NCBI RefSeq assembly: GCF_002741035.1
Contig: NZ_CP016808.1
Span: 6,744,501-6,808,500 of the forward strand
DNA length: 64,000 bases
DNA from: Paenibacillus sp. BIHB 4019
GTDB taxonomy: Bacteria; Bacillota; Bacilli; Paenibacillales; Paenibacillaceae
Direction: 5' to 3'
A model generated the notes under the pieces. That model was given only the letters and a program-made list of their open reading frames with translations. It was not told where the DNA came from and did not search any database. A program made the position numbers and the translations under genes. Numbering within the stretch: position 1 is the first letter of the stretch; each line of letters begins with the position of its first letter. This document shows positions 8,880 through 16,983 of the stretch, piece by piece.

Positions 8880-9122
8880 TCAAGCTCCTTTCGTTTTGGC
8901 AGGCGGCGTATGCACCCATAGCACACTCGGCGAGCAATCCAGCGCCGTGCAAAGGGCATCCAGCGTATCCGCCTTCATTTGTTTGGGCTGCCCGGTGAGC
9001 AGCGCACTAATCGAAGGGGCGGACAGGCGATAGTCCGCTTTCTCCTCAAGCAGTCTCGCCAATGCCGCACCAGACCAAATGCCCCGCTCTGCCATGGCCT
9101 GCCGAAGCATCCACTCTAGCAT
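8880..9122 (-). CDS. Small XRE/Cro-type helix-turn-helix regulator
   Basis: This is an 80-residue protein made of one helix-turn-helix domain. Residues 17-70 follow the Cro/C1 pattern: ALARLLEEKADYRLSAPSIS (turn and recognition helix), then LLTGQPKQMKADTLDALCTALDCSPSVLW. It has a strong ribosome site (AAGGAGGAG). Its position directly before def in a two-gene operon, and the palindrome just upstream (9173-9189), suggest that it represses its own operon. The target is inferred, not shown. Confidence 0.85.
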   Translation of the reverse strand: MLEWMLRQAMAERGIWSGAALARLLEEKADYRLSAPSISALLTGQPKQMKADTLDALCTALDCSPSVLWVHTPPAKTKGA

Positions 9123-9172
9123 ATGATTCTCCTCCTTTTATAGGTATATAAATGTAGGCAACAGCTTATTTT

Positions 9173-9189
9173 ATTAGGTATTGCCTAAT
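9173..9189. promoter_or_regulatory. Candidate operator upstream of the HTH-def operon
   Basis: ATTAGG and CCTAAT are separated by TATTG. TAGGTAT occurs here (9175-9181) and again as a direct repeat at 9141-9147, near the ribosome site. The location between the HTH gene and its upstream neighbour fits autoregulation. Confidence 0.4.
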
Positions 9190-9296
9190 ATATCATAAAA
9201 GCAATCTGGCTGCAGCTGCTTTTTCATTTTCGTTTAAGCAAGCTAGTATATGATAGGCACGCTCCCCTACCTTCTATGAAAAGGCGTGTGAACCGC

Positions 9297-9869
9297 ATGG
9301 GCATCGACGATTTGTTTTCCTCTTTCCCTTTTCTACATACGAAACGATTAACGCTGCGCCAAATGGCTGTACAGGACGCCGAGGATTTGCATGCTTTTTA
9401 TTCTGATACGAAGGTGACACGGCATTTGGACTGGCTCGGGCCAGACTCCATCGAAGCCTCCAAAATGCTAATAGACTCCTGGAACGAAGCCTACGCAGAG
9501 CGCAAGCTCATTCCATGGGGCATTACGCTGCAAGACAGCTCCCCTATTTTGGGAACGGTAATGCTCATGCCGACAAGAGGGACGTTTGAGGAAGCTCCCC
9601 GTTATCCGCTCACACTAGGCTATGACCTGAATCCCGCTTATTGGAATCAGGGCATTATGTCCGAAGCGCTACAGGCTGTTATGCATTTCAATAATAAGCA
9701 TATTCACGCACGCCGCATTCAAGCCGAGGTCCATCCTGAAAATGCTGCTTCGCTGAACGTGTTGAAAAAGCTTGGCTTTCAGCAGGAGGGCGTGCTGCGG
9801 CAGTATTTAATGCATGAGGCTACTAAAAATTTTCTCGACGTCATTGTTCTGGCCATGCTGTTTAGTTAA
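9297..9869 (+). CDS. GNAT-family N-acetyltransferase, RimJ/RimL type
   Basis: This is an acetyl-CoA-dependent acetyltransferase of the RimJ/RimL branch, which modifies protein N-termini or small amines. It opens with FLHTKRLTLRQMAVQDAEDL. It has the acetyl-CoA loop region around NPAYWNQGIMSEALQAV and the C-terminal HPENAASLNVLKKLGFQQEG motif that is diagnostic for this branch. The ATG at 9297 is preferred to the one at 9276 because AAGGCG precedes it and 9276 has no ribosome site. The length is 190 residues. The gene converges on the nrd operon. The substrate is unknown. Confidence 0.85.
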   Translation: MGIDDLFSSFPFLHTKRLTLRQMAVQDAEDLHAFYSDTKVTRHLDWLGPDSIEASKMLIDSWNEAYAERKLIPWGITLQDSSPILGTVMLMPTRGTFEEAPRYPLTLGYDLNPAYWNQGIMSEALQAVMHFNNKHIHARRIQAEVHPENAASLNVLKKLGFQQEGVLRQYLMHEATKNFLDVIVLAMLFS

Positions 9870-9879
9870 TTTATCAATG

Positions 9880-9913
9880 AAAAAAAGCATTCGGTCGCAA
9901 TAACCGAATGCTT
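9880..9913 (-). terminator. Terminator of the nrdIEF operon
   Basis: AAGCATTCGG and CCGAATGCTT pair perfectly around a 9-base loop, followed on the minus strand by a run of seven T. Outer blocks TTTATCAA and TTGATAAA can also pair. It probably also helps stop the convergent GNAT transcript. Confidence 0.85.
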
Positions 9914-9933
9914 GATAAATGATAAGAATAGGT

Positions 9934-10890
9934 TTAGAAATTGAAAACAAAATCATCGTCATTGAGCTGCTCGACGTGAATCGTCCGTACGTAGCCATTG
10001 CCTTTTTTGGAGAAGAAATCATGCTGCTTCGTGTGTGTGCTAATGCCGTTGAATACGATTGGATTGACCGGCTCATCCGGGAACACGCCGTCAAAGCCAA
10101 GATTCATTAGCGCCTTATTCGCATTGTAACGCACATAAGTTTTTACTTCTTCCTCCAGGCCAAGCGGCGAATATAGCGAGTCGGTATAAATAACCTCGTT
10201 CTCGTACAGATCGTTAAGCAATTGATCCAGCTCAGCCTTAAGCGAAGTTTGCTCCTCTGGCGTAAAGGTGTTAAACAGCTCCTGTGCCAGCACGCCAACG
10301 TACAAGCCATGGATGCTCTCGTCACGCAAAATAAGGTCGATAATTTCGCCGCTGCTCGTCATTTTGCCTTGACCTGCCAAATAAAGCGGATAGAAGAAGC
10401 CGCTGTAGAACAAGTAGCTTTCCAAAAATACGGAAGCTGCCATTGCTTTATACAGTTCTTGCTTCGTGCTAATGCCTTCATACCACGAGGAAATAAGCTC
10501 CGCTTTGCGCTGTAGTTGCTCGTTATTCTCCACCCATTGGAAAATCTCGTCGATCTCCTCAGTAGACGCAAGCGTTGTGAAAATGCTGCTGTATGATTTC
10601 GCATGAATTTGCTCCATCATCGACATAAAAGACAGCACTGCTTTGCGCTGCAAGCCATCCACATGCTCCAAAATCTTCGGCATGCCAATACCGCCCTGAA
10701 TCGTATCCAGCAGCGTCAATCCGCCAAGCACGTTTTTATATAAGCTGCGCTCGGCATCGCTCATTTCCATCCAATCCATTTTATCGTCGGACAGAGGGAT
10801 TTCTTCGTCCGTCCAGAATTGCATTACGTTCTGCTGCCAGAACGTCAGCGTAAAATCATCATCCGGGCGGTTCCAGTTAACTGCCTTCAT
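9934..10890 (-). CDS. nrdF: Class Ib ribonucleotide reductase small subunit
   Basis: It houses the dimetal-tyrosyl radical that starts reduction of ribonucleoside diphosphates to deoxy forms. Features: N-terminal AVNWNRPDDDFTLTFWQQN; the first metal-ligand Asp/Glu region (around LSDDKMDWMEM); MMEQIHAKSYSSIF with Glu/His ligands and the radical Tyr; and LRDESIHGLYVG, the second ligand pair. The length of 318 residues is normal for NrdF. It is the last gene of nrdI-nrdE-nrdF and follows nrdE by about 90 bp. No nrdH glutaredoxin-like gene is present in the operon. Confidence 0.96.
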   Translation of the reverse strand: MKAVNWNRPDDDFTLTFWQQNVMQFWTDEEIPLSDDKMDWMEMSDAERSLYKNVLGGLTLLDTIQGGIGMPKILEHVDGLQRKAVLSFMSMMEQIHAKSYSSIFTTLASTEEIDEIFQWVENNEQLQRKAELISSWYEGISTKQELYKAMAASVFLESYLFYSGFFYPLYLAGQGKMTSSGEIIDLILRDESIHGLYVGVLAQELFNTFTPEEQTSLKAELDQLLNDLYENEVIYTDSLYSPLGLEEEVKTYVRYNANKALMNLGFDGVFPDEPVNPIVFNGISTHTKQHDFFSKKGNGYVRTIHVEQLNDDDFVFNF

Positions 10891-10982
10891 TATTTATTAG
10901 GCTCCTTTTTAAAAGGCTGCGTGACGGCACCTAGAGCGGCCGCCCCGCAACCTTATCTTTTTGCGCAAATCTATTTTCTTTG

Positions 10983-13067
10983 TTAAACCGCGCAGCTTGT
11001 GCACTCTTCTACGGATAGACGTTTCGTTCTTGTGTAATAGAGCGACTTCAATCCTTTATGCGCTGCATAAATGTAGAAGCGGGCAAGCTCACGAGTAGTC
11101 ACGTTGCTGTTGACATGCAGAACCGTCGAAATGCCTTGGTCCACATGCTGCTGAATTTCTGCAATCAGGTCAATAAGCTTGAACTGATCGATATTGTAAG
11201 CCGATTTGTAATAGAAGAAATTGTCCTGCGACAAAAACGGCATTGGATAATAAGTGGTCGAGTTCGCATACGTCCGCGTCTCGATATGCTCAACGATCGG
11301 CATAACGCTCGATGTCGCATTTTGAATGTACGAAATGCTTTGCGTTGGCGCGATAGCCAGACGGTAAGCGTGGTACAGGCCGTGCTGCTGTACTTTCGCC
11401 TTAAGGGCAGTCCAGTCCTCAGGGGATGGAATTTCCATGCCTTCGAACAAAGCTTTCACCGCAGCGCTGACCGGACGGAAATCCGTCTCTTCATAACGCG
11501 CGAAGTAAGTGCCCTTCGCATATTCGGAACGGTCAAAATCTTTGAACGTTTCGCCGCGTTCTTTGGCAATTTCCATACTTTGCTCCAGCGAATAGTAGTT
11601 CATCATCATGAAGAACGTGCTAGCGAACTCCTTCGCCTCATCGCTTTCGTAAGCAATGTGGTTTTTCGCCAAATAGCCGTTCAAGTTCATTGCGCCAAGG
11701 CCGACGGAATGAAGCTCTTCATTCGCTTTGCGCACGCCTGGAGCGTTGTCGATTTTCGAAAGGTCGCTGACTGTCGTAAGCGCCTCGATCCCCACATGAA
11801 CCGATTCCTTGATCTTCTTAAGCTCCATGACGTTTACGATGTTCAGCGATGCCAAGTTGCAGCTAATATCGCGCTGAATCAGGTCATCCGTGCCGTAGTC
11901 GTTAATAACCGAAGTCTCCTGCAGCTGGAAAATTTCCGTGCACAGGTTCGACATCTTAACGCCGCCTACATCTTTAAGCGCATGAACGCGGTTCGCATTC
12001 GATTTGTTCATAATGTACGGATAGCCGGATTCCAACTGGATCGAAGCGATCTTGGTCATCATGTCGCGTGCGTTCATGACGATTTTCTTTTTCACTAAAT
12101 CGTTCGCAAGCAGTTCCTCGTACATTTCATCCATGTCCATATCGTCCAAATATTTGCCATAAGCTTTGTGGACGGAATGTGGCCCGAAGACGTACAACGG
12201 CTTGTTTTGCGCAGCAAGCTCATAAAATTTGTTCGGTATAATGAGGCCGATCGACAGCGTTTTGATCCGCGTTTTCTCATCGGCGTTAATTTTTTTGCAA
12301 TCCAGAAACTCAATAACGTCCCAGCCAAAAATATTATAATAGCCTGCGCCAGAACCTTTGCGCTGTCCCATTTGATCAGCATAGGAGAATGCATCCTCCA
12401 TCAGCTTAAGGACAGGCATAATGCCTTTCGCCGCACCTTCGACGCCTTTGATTGGCTCGCCGCGTCCGCGCAGCTTCGAGAGGTTGACCGCTACGCCGCC
12501 GCCGATTTTGGACAGCTGCATGCACGTGCCAATAACATAGTTGATGGAATTGAGCGAATCGTCCATTTCCAGCAGGAAGCAGGATACCATCTCGCCGCGG
12601 CGGCTTTTGCCCGCATTAAGGAAGGTTGGCGTTGCCGGCTGCAGCCGCTGCTCAATCATCGCTTCAGCAATGCGCAGCGCTCTCGCTGCGTCGCCTTCGC
12701 CCAAATGAAGCGCAACAATCGCAACGCGGTCTGGATATTGCTCCAAATATTGCAGCTTGTCGTTCGTTTTCATGGCATAGTCTTTGTAGAATTTGGAAAT
12801 TGCCATATACGACTGAAACTGGAAGCTGCTGTTTGCCGTTAAATCAAATACAGCCTCAACTTGCTCATATGTATAATGGTCAAAAACGTTATCGTAGTAG
12901 TCATTGCCGATCAAGTAGTCAAGCTTCTCCTGGAGCGAGGCGAACTTCACGCTCTTCTGCTCAACTTCCTCCATAAATGCTGCTACTGCCTCTTTATCCT
13001 TGTCCAACTGGTAAAAGCCGTCAGCTCCGCGCTGCATCAGCTCATTATTCAACTCAATATGCTTCAA
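10983..13067 (-). CDS. nrdE: Class Ib ribonucleotide reductase large subunit
   Basis: This is the catalytic subunit for ribonucleoside-diphosphate reduction. Visible marks: TPTFLNAGKSRRGEMVSCF with an active-site Cys, SNLCTEIF with the catalytic Asn-Cys-Glu trio, the second redox Cys in ISCNLASLN, and the C-terminal ECTSCAV pair that re-reduces the active site. The loop reads APTQSISYIQ instead of APTGSISY, as in the Staphylococcus and B. cereus enzymes. The open frame runs to 13181, but family homology begins at KHIELNNEL. A TTG at 13067 with AAAGGG nine bases before it gives 694 residues, so translation starts inside nrdI with a 14-base overlap. Confidence 0.95.
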   Translation of the reverse strand: MKHIELNNELMQRGADGFYQLDKDKEAVAAFMEEVEQKSVKFASLQEKLDYLIGNDYYDNVFDHYTYEQVEAVFDLTANSSFQFQSYMAISKFYKDYAMKTNDKLQYLEQYPDRVAIVALHLGEGDAARALRIAEAMIEQRLQPATPTFLNAGKSRRGEMVSCFLLEMDDSLNSINYVIGTCMQLSKIGGGVAVNLSKLRGRGEPIKGVEGAAKGIMPVLKLMEDAFSYADQMGQRKGSGAGYYNIFGWDVIEFLDCKKINADEKTRIKTLSIGLIIPNKFYELAAQNKPLYVFGPHSVHKAYGKYLDDMDMDEMYEELLANDLVKKKIVMNARDMMTKIASIQLESGYPYIMNKSNANRVHALKDVGGVKMSNLCTEIFQLQETSVINDYGTDDLIQRDISCNLASLNIVNVMELKKIKESVHVGIEALTTVSDLSKIDNAPGVRKANEELHSVGLGAMNLNGYLAKNHIAYESDEAKEFASTFFMMMNYYSLEQSMEIAKERGETFKDFDRSEYAKGTYFARYEETDFRPVSAAVKALFEGMEIPSPEDWTALKAKVQQHGLYHAYRLAIAPTQSISYIQNATSSVMPIVEHIETRTYANSTTYYPMPFLSQDNFFYYKSAYNIDQFKLIDLIAEIQQHVDQGISTVLHVNSNVTTRELARFYIYAAHKGLKSLYYTRTKRLSVEECTSCAV

Positions 13068-13413
13068 TGGTTCGCACCCTTTCAACAAAGTTTTCCGTAT
13101 CGTATTTCGTTCCGGACAACTCAAATTTAGAAATAACAGGGACATTGTATAGCTCGGCAATCGTATCTGCGCTTTTGGCAAAGCCCGTTCCCCAATTGCG
13201 GTTGCCGCTGGCGGATACGCCGCGAAGATGTTTGCTGTTGCGCTTCAGGAACGACATGACCCGTTCTGGCACCTGTCCGAAACCTGTTGTATACGTGATG
13301 AGAACGAACGGCTCCTGGACCGCTTCCTGCTCTTCAATCGGCATAACGCGCATATTCAATTTGTTGATAAATCTTTTGACGTTGCCCGTCTTGGAATCAT
13401 AGACAACCAGCAT
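13054..13413 (-). CDS. nrdI: Flavodoxin-like NrdI, activator of class Ib RNR
   Basis: This is a small flavoprotein that supplies oxidant to assemble the Mn(III)2-tyrosyl radical in NrdF. It starts with the FMN-binding strand MLVVYDSKTGNVKRF, has YTTGFGQVP in the second flavin loop, and GNRNWGTGFAKSADTIA in the third. The length of 119 residues is normal. It heads the operon and overlaps nrdE by 14 bases, implying coupled translation. Two candidate NrdR boxes lie 100-150 bp upstream. Confidence 0.95.
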   Translation of the reverse strand: MLVVYDSKTGNVKRFINKLNMRVMPIEEQEAVQEPFVLITYTTGFGQVPERVMSFLKRNSKHLRGVSASGNRNWGTGFAKSADTIAELYNVPVISKFELSGTKYDTENFVERVRTIEAY

Positions 13414-13515
13414 ATATTTCTCTCTCCCCTACCGGATATCAGCAATAGAAAAGCGCTTCTGACCCTGAAAAAGCGTCAAATGCGCTAGTAGACTTAAAGT
13501 GTCGATTTCCGTGCT

Positions 13516-13531
13516 ACACAACAAGATGTAG
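13516..13531. promoter_or_regulatory. Candidate NrdR box 1
   Basis: On the minus strand this reads CTACATCTTGTTGTGT, matching 11 of 16 positions of the general NrdR box (ACACWATATVTTGTGT). It lies upstream of nrdI. Confidence 0.4.
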
Positions 13532-13561
13532 TTGCTGAATTTGATTCTACATCAATATATA
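13532..13561 (+). promoter_or_regulatory. Candidate sigma-A promoter for the small gene at 13680
   Basis: The -35 is TTGCTG (13532-13537) and the -10 is TATATA (13556-13561), with an 18-bp gap. It overlaps the second candidate NrdR box. It would transcribe the small unknown gene and a seven-codon upstream ORF. Confidence 0.4.
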
Positions 13562-13565
13562 GGTG
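13550..13565. promoter_or_regulatory. Candidate NrdR box 2
   Basis: The core CAATATAT followed by AG matches the centre of the NrdR box; the flanks do not. Its centre is 34 bp from that of box 1, about three helical turns, the usual arrangement for paired NrdR boxes. Confidence 0.3.
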
Positions 13566-13679
13566 GAGTCAAATGAAAAAATACGCCTATCTATGAGACC
13601 CGGTTTTAGGCCACTCGACTATTTTAACAGATACGGATATGATGTGGTAGAGTCATTTTTAATTGATACGGAGGTTAAT

Positions 13680-13901
13680 ATGAACGAAATTTTAACGCCT
13701 GAACAGCTCCGCGAGGCGGTGCATAAGCTATTTAAGGATGCCGGATATACGAATCCCGAACTGCTGGAAAGCATCGAATTATTAGCGGCAGAGAACGATC
13801 GCTTGAAGCAGGAAGTTAAAAAATGGCGGCTCGCTGCTGCACGTGGGACAGCCGCAGGCACTTCCATGAACAGCCGTTTGAAGGACGCGCTTCGAGAATG
13901 A
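13680..13901 (+). CDS. Small hypothetical protein (coiled-coil-like)
   Basis: I do not recognise this 73-residue protein. It starts behind a good CGGAGG site five bases before the ATG. Residues 5-40 look helical and acidic (LTPEQLREAVHKLFKDAG, then LESIELLAAENDRLKQEVKK), with a short heptad-like stretch; the C-terminus is basic and Ser/Ala-rich. It has no membrane segment. The frame stays open upstream to a GTG at 13563, giving 112 residues, but no ribosome site supports that start. A seven-codon ORF with its own GGTGGAG site lies at 13573-13596 in another frame. It is divergent from nrdI and shares the regulatory region with it. Confidence 0.6.
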   Translation: MNEILTPEQLREAVHKLFKDAGYTNPELLESIELLAAENDRLKQEVKKWRLAAARGTAAGTSMNSRLKDALRE

Positions 13902-13989
13902 TTTTTAATAAAGTAATTCAAAAAGAATACATTCTTCACATTGCATCGCAGGGTAATCCTGCTAAAATGATACAGGCACACATGGACTC

Positions 13990-14090
13990 AAGGTGAAACG
14001 GCTATCGCCGTCCTTTGGCCGCGCTGTGCGTTTCAATCCGAGAAATATAAGCCTATTGATAAGTGCAAAACTTATACATTCTTATATTTC
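13990..14090 (+). repeat. Dispersed two-hairpin intergenic repeat, copy A
   Basis: This is one of four copies in the window. Hairpin 1 has outer arms TGAAACG and CGTTTCA. Hairpin 2 has perfect arms GAAATATAAG and CTTATATTTC. The copy ends about 24 bases before the tdk start, in sense orientation. Its second stem differs from copies B and D on both sides, keeping the pairing. Confidence 0.8.
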
Positions 14091-14114
14091 AAGTGTAAGG
14101 GAGAAATAGGCCAT

Positions 14115-14747
14115 ATGGATAGAGGTTGGATTACGGTCATTATTGGCCCAATGTTCTCGGAAAAATCCGGCGAGCTCATACGGCGCTGTCATAAATTGCT
14201 GCAATATGGCCGCAAAAAAGTAAGAGCGTATAAGCCTGCGGAAGATAACCGGTTCGGCAGCGAGGAAATTGTAAGCCGCATTGGCTACCGGCTGCCAGCC
14301 TTCAACATTCCGAAGGAGCTTACGCCCGAGATGGCAGAGCGCATATTGCAGGATACGAAGCAGGCCGACGTCGTCGCTTTCGACGAGGTGCAGTTTTTCT
14401 CCAAAACGATCATCCCTCTTGTAGAGGAGCTTGCCTATAACGGCAAACAGGTCATTGTAGACGGCCTTAACATGGATTACCGCGGCAAAGCCTTCGGCTA
14501 TATCGGCGGGCTGCTGGCCATTGCAGACGAAATTGTAAAGCTGACTTCCTTCTGCGCAGTATGCGGCGATGCAAACGCAGCGTTCACGCAGCGCGTCATT
14601 AACGGCCAGCCAGCGACGCTGGGGCCGGTCATTTTAATCGGCGATACGGAGAGCTACGAGCCCCGCTGCCGCCATTGCTTCGTCCCTCCGCATAAAGCGG
14701 TGGAAGAAGCGAGCGAAGAGCATACAGACGCTGCTGCGAAGCTCTGA
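14115..14747 (+). CDS. tdk: Thymidine kinase (type II) with altered P-loop
   Basis: It phosphorylates thymidine with ATP for DNA precursor salvage. Family marks: the general-base motif FDEVQFF (Glu91), VDGLNMDYRGKAFG, the lasso region, and a zinc site from Cys147, Cys150, Cys185 and Cys188. The P-loop reads GPMFSEKSGELIRR: residue 16 is Glu where the Walker A glycine (GPMFSGKSEELIRR in relatives) is almost invariant, and residue 19 is Gly where Glu is usual. Whether it still binds ATP is open; it could be a specialised paralogue. Ribosome site AAGGGAG is present. It sits just downstream of repeat copy A and ends at a strong terminator. Confidence 0.85.
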   Translation: MDRGWITVIIGPMFSEKSGELIRRCHKLLQYGRKKVRAYKPAEDNRFGSEEIVSRIGYRLPAFNIPKELTPEMAERILQDTKQADVVAFDEVQFFSKTIIPLVEELAYNGKQVIVDGLNMDYRGKAFGYIGGLLAIADEIVKLTSFCAVCGDANAAFTQRVINGQPATLGPVILIGDTESYEPRCRHCFVPPHKAVEEASEEHTDAAAKL

Positions 14748-14812
14748 TTGCAGCGCAACATACTGTAGCGAAAATGCGACAGCAACTCCCAGGGAACTGT
14801 AATATGAGCACA

Positions 14813-14869
14813 AAAAGGCTTGCACGGCCGCTCTGCTCCTGTTGAGCATGACGGCCGCGCAAGCCTTTT
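14813..14869. terminator. Bidirectional terminator between tdk and yqeM
   Basis: AAAAGGCTTGC plus CGGCCG pair with CGGCCG plus GCAAGCCTTTT, with A-runs on the left and T-runs on the right, so it can stop both convergent transcripts. Confidence 0.9.
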
Positions 14870-14894
14870 GGCGTTCCAGCAGAACGCCGCAATA

Positions 14895-15659
14895 TCATTT
14901 TACCGCTGCAAAAAAAAGCCGCTCGGAGTGCTCGCCTTGGGGCTGCAGCTTGAAATCGGCAAAACGCTCGACCTTGCTGAATCCGGCTGCGTGCAATTGC
15001 TCCGCTATCCAGTCCGCCTCATAAGCCCGCTGCACATGCATTTCTTCAAAGCGGCGAAACCGCTCGCCGCCTTCATGCGCAAAAATCGTCAAATGATGCT
15101 CAATTTCGCAGCGCTCCTCATCCAGCTCGCATGTCCAAATGTAGGCCGCCCCGTCCTCGTCCAGCACGAATGGCTGCTCCTCCGCATAACGAATGAGCTG
15201 TGCTTTCGGATGCACATCGAACAGAAACACGCCGCCAAGGCGAAGCGCCGCATATACCGCCTCGAAAGCGGCGATTACATCCGCTTCCTCCGTCAAGTAA
15301 TTGACGCAGTCGCAGAACGATATAACCGCGTCCACAGGCGCGCCCAGCTCCAATTCCCTCATATCCTGCTGCAGCCAGGTTGCTGAGCCTGCACGTGCGC
15401 CTTGGACGGCAGATAGCGCCTCATCCCATTTGCTGCGTGCCACAGTCAGCATATCCTCAGATAAATCGATGCCGTACACTTGCATGCCGGCCAAAGCAAG
15501 CGGTATCGCAATAGAGCCTGTCCCACAGCCAAGATCGGCAATAACAGAAGGCTTGCCATAACGCTCCCAGCATTGTTCTGTGAACCACAGCCAATCCTCG
15601 TAAGGCATGTCGCTCATAAGCTCATCGTATACCGCAGCGAACTCGCCATATGACTCCAC
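14895..15659 (-). CDS. yqeM: Class I SAM-dependent methyltransferase YqeM
   Basis: This is a soluble methyltransferase with the Rossmann fold. Motif I is IADLGCGTGSIAIPLA, the acidic end of strand 2 is VYGIDLSEDML, and motif IV is AVISFCDCVNYL. The N-terminus AAVYDELMSDMPYEDW is typical of YqeM. The start is GTG with AAGGAGGG nine bases upstream. The length is 254 residues. It closes the yqeG-yqeM operon as in Bacillus subtilis, except that cvfB is inserted before it. The methylated substrate is unknown. Confidence 0.88.
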   Translation of the reverse strand: MESYGEFAAVYDELMSDMPYEDWLWFTEQCWERYGKPSVIADLGCGTGSIAIPLALAGMQVYGIDLSEDMLTVARSKWDEALSAVQGARAGSATWLQQDMRELELGAPVDAVISFCDCVNYLTEEADVIAAFEAVYAALRLGGVFLFDVHPKAQLIRYAEEQPFVLDEDGAAYIWTCELDEERCEIEHHLTIFAHEGGERFRRFEEMHVQRAYEADWIAEQLHAAGFSKVERFADFKLQPQGEHSERLFFAAVK

Positions 15660-15673
15660 CTAGAAAGCCCTCC

Positions 15674-16636
15674 TTAATCCTCTGATGAGCCTTCGGAAGC
15701 AGAAGCTTCGCCATCGTTCGACTTGGCAGCATCGCCCGCTGCGCCATTGTCTCCTGTCGCTTCCACTAGATAGGTCCAGTTGCCCTTCTGGGTAATCAGA
15801 CGCTCGCGCATCAACTTGCCGATTGCACGCTTAAATGCCGATTTGCTAATGCCGAATTTTTGCTTAATAATGCCTGCTTCCGTCTCATCGGAATAAGGCA
15901 TGCCGCCGCCCGGACGCTCCTTCAAAAAGGCAAGCAGGCGATCGGCGTCTTCAAGGCGGCCCACTTCCTTCTGCTGGCCCATCGACAAATTCACCCGTCC
16001 ATCCTCGCGGATAAAAGTAATCCGGGCCGAGACACGCTCGCCAAGCCGAAGCGGACGCAAGCGGTCCGGTGCCGGAATAAGACCGTAGGCGCCGAAGCCG
16101 ACAACACCGCCATCAATTAGGACAAACGACCCCATTTGCAGCGATTTCGTTACCCAGCCTTCGATCCACTGGTTGCGCCAGGAATCTGGTGCCGCAAATA
16201 CGAGCGGCCCAAGCTCATCCTCGCCCGCAAGCCGGGCAATAAGCCTGCCGCTTTTGTCATGGCCCAGCACAATGTGAACCTCATCGCCCGGCAGCGGGCG
16301 ATAATCGATATTTTCCGGCAGCTCCGAAAGCGGCAGCAGCAGCTGGCGGCCAAGACCGATTTCAAGGAAGCAGCCCAGCCGCGGATGGACATCGGCCACC
16401 TTAAGCCGGGCCATCTCGCCGAGCTTCACCAGCGGACGCTTCATCGTCGCCGCCAGCCGATCCTCGGTATCAAAAAATATGAATACTTCAACCTCATTGT
16501 TAACTTTAGGCTTGCTGCCGACCAGCTCCGTATAATGCATCAGCACCTCGGATTCGCCATCGGTCAAAAAATAGCCGTAGGGCGACACTTCGCGTGCCAC
16601 CCTTAGCGTTATTGTCGTACCGGCAATCAAGCTCAT
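15674..16636 (-). CDS. cvfB: S1-domain RNA-binding protein, CvfB/YitL family
   Basis: This protein has several S1-like OB folds followed by a winged helix, the architecture of S. aureus CvfB, a post-transcriptional virulence regulator, and B. subtilis YitL. The S1-like parts span about 1-60, 65-135 and 145-220 (for example VLIDGGVVGFGAYGLIP and ARITFIREDGRVNLSM). The winged helix is about 235-290 (MPYSDETEAGIIKQKFGISK, KRAIGKLMRERLI). The last 30 residues are acidic and low-complexity. The start overlaps the rsfS stop by ATGA. Its location inside the rsfS-yqeM operon is unlike B. subtilis. Confidence 0.88.
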   Translation of the reverse strand: MSLIAGTTITLRVAREVSPYGYFLTDGESEVLMHYTELVGSKPKVNNEVEVFIFFDTEDRLAATMKRPLVKLGEMARLKVADVHPRLGCFLEIGLGRQLLLPLSELPENIDYRPLPGDEVHIVLGHDKSGRLIARLAGEDELGPLVFAAPDSWRNQWIEGWVTKSLQMGSFVLIDGGVVGFGAYGLIPAPDRLRPLRLGERVSARITFIREDGRVNLSMGQQKEVGRLEDADRLLAFLKERPGGGMPYSDETEAGIIKQKFGISKSAFKRAIGKLMRERLITQKGNWTYLVEATGDNGAAGDAAKSNDGEASASEGSSED

Positions 16637-16980
16637 GCGAACTCCACAACTTTGGCGTCAGACCACAGCTTTTCAATGTTATAATACTCACGCTCATCGC
16701 GGTGGAATACGTGAACAACAACATCGCCAAGGTCAATCAGCACCCAGCGTGCGGAATCCATCCCTTCAATGCCGCGTACGCGAACGCCGCGCAGCTCAGC
16801 CGATTTGCGGATTTCCGTCACAATCGCCTGTACCTGTGTATCCGAATTACCCGAGCAGATTACGAAATAATCCGCTACCAGGGAAATTTCCTGCAAATTC
16901 AAAGCTACAATACGCATAGCCTTCTTATCTTCCGCTGCAGCAACCGTTGCTTGCAGAAGCTCCTCCGAATGTACCGTCAT
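16633..16980 (-). CDS. rsfS: Ribosome silencing factor RsfS
   Basis: It binds ribosomal protein L14 and blocks subunit joining when nutrients are scarce. The 115 residues contain the family marks DYFVICSGNSDTQVQAI and RWVLIDLGDVVVHVFHRDEREYYNIEKLW. Ribosome site CAGGAGG. It follows yqeK by 3 bp and overlaps cvfB by 4 bases, inside the yqeG operon. Confidence 0.95.
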   Translation of the reverse strand: MTVHSEELLQATVAAAEDKKAMRIVALNLQEISLVADYFVICSGNSDTQVQAIVTEIRKSAELRGVRVRGIEGMDSARWVLIDLGDVVVHVFHRDEREYYNIEKLWSDAKVVEFA

Positions 16981-16983
16981 AAC

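Noticed and set aside
11058..12098. A 346-codon open frame opposite nrdE
   Set aside because: The minus strand encodes a highly conserved reductase here. The plus-strand frame is a shadow caused by codon bias.
13068..13181. N-terminal extension of nrdE to 13181
   Set aside because: This stretch is nrdI in another frame. Family homology starts at the TTG at 13067, with a well-spaced ribosome site.
13432..13480. AAAAGCGCTTCTGA..AAAAAGCGTC hairpin in the nrdI leader
   Set aside because: The stem is short and imperfect and lacks a terminator tail or known riboswitch features, so it is not reported as a control element.
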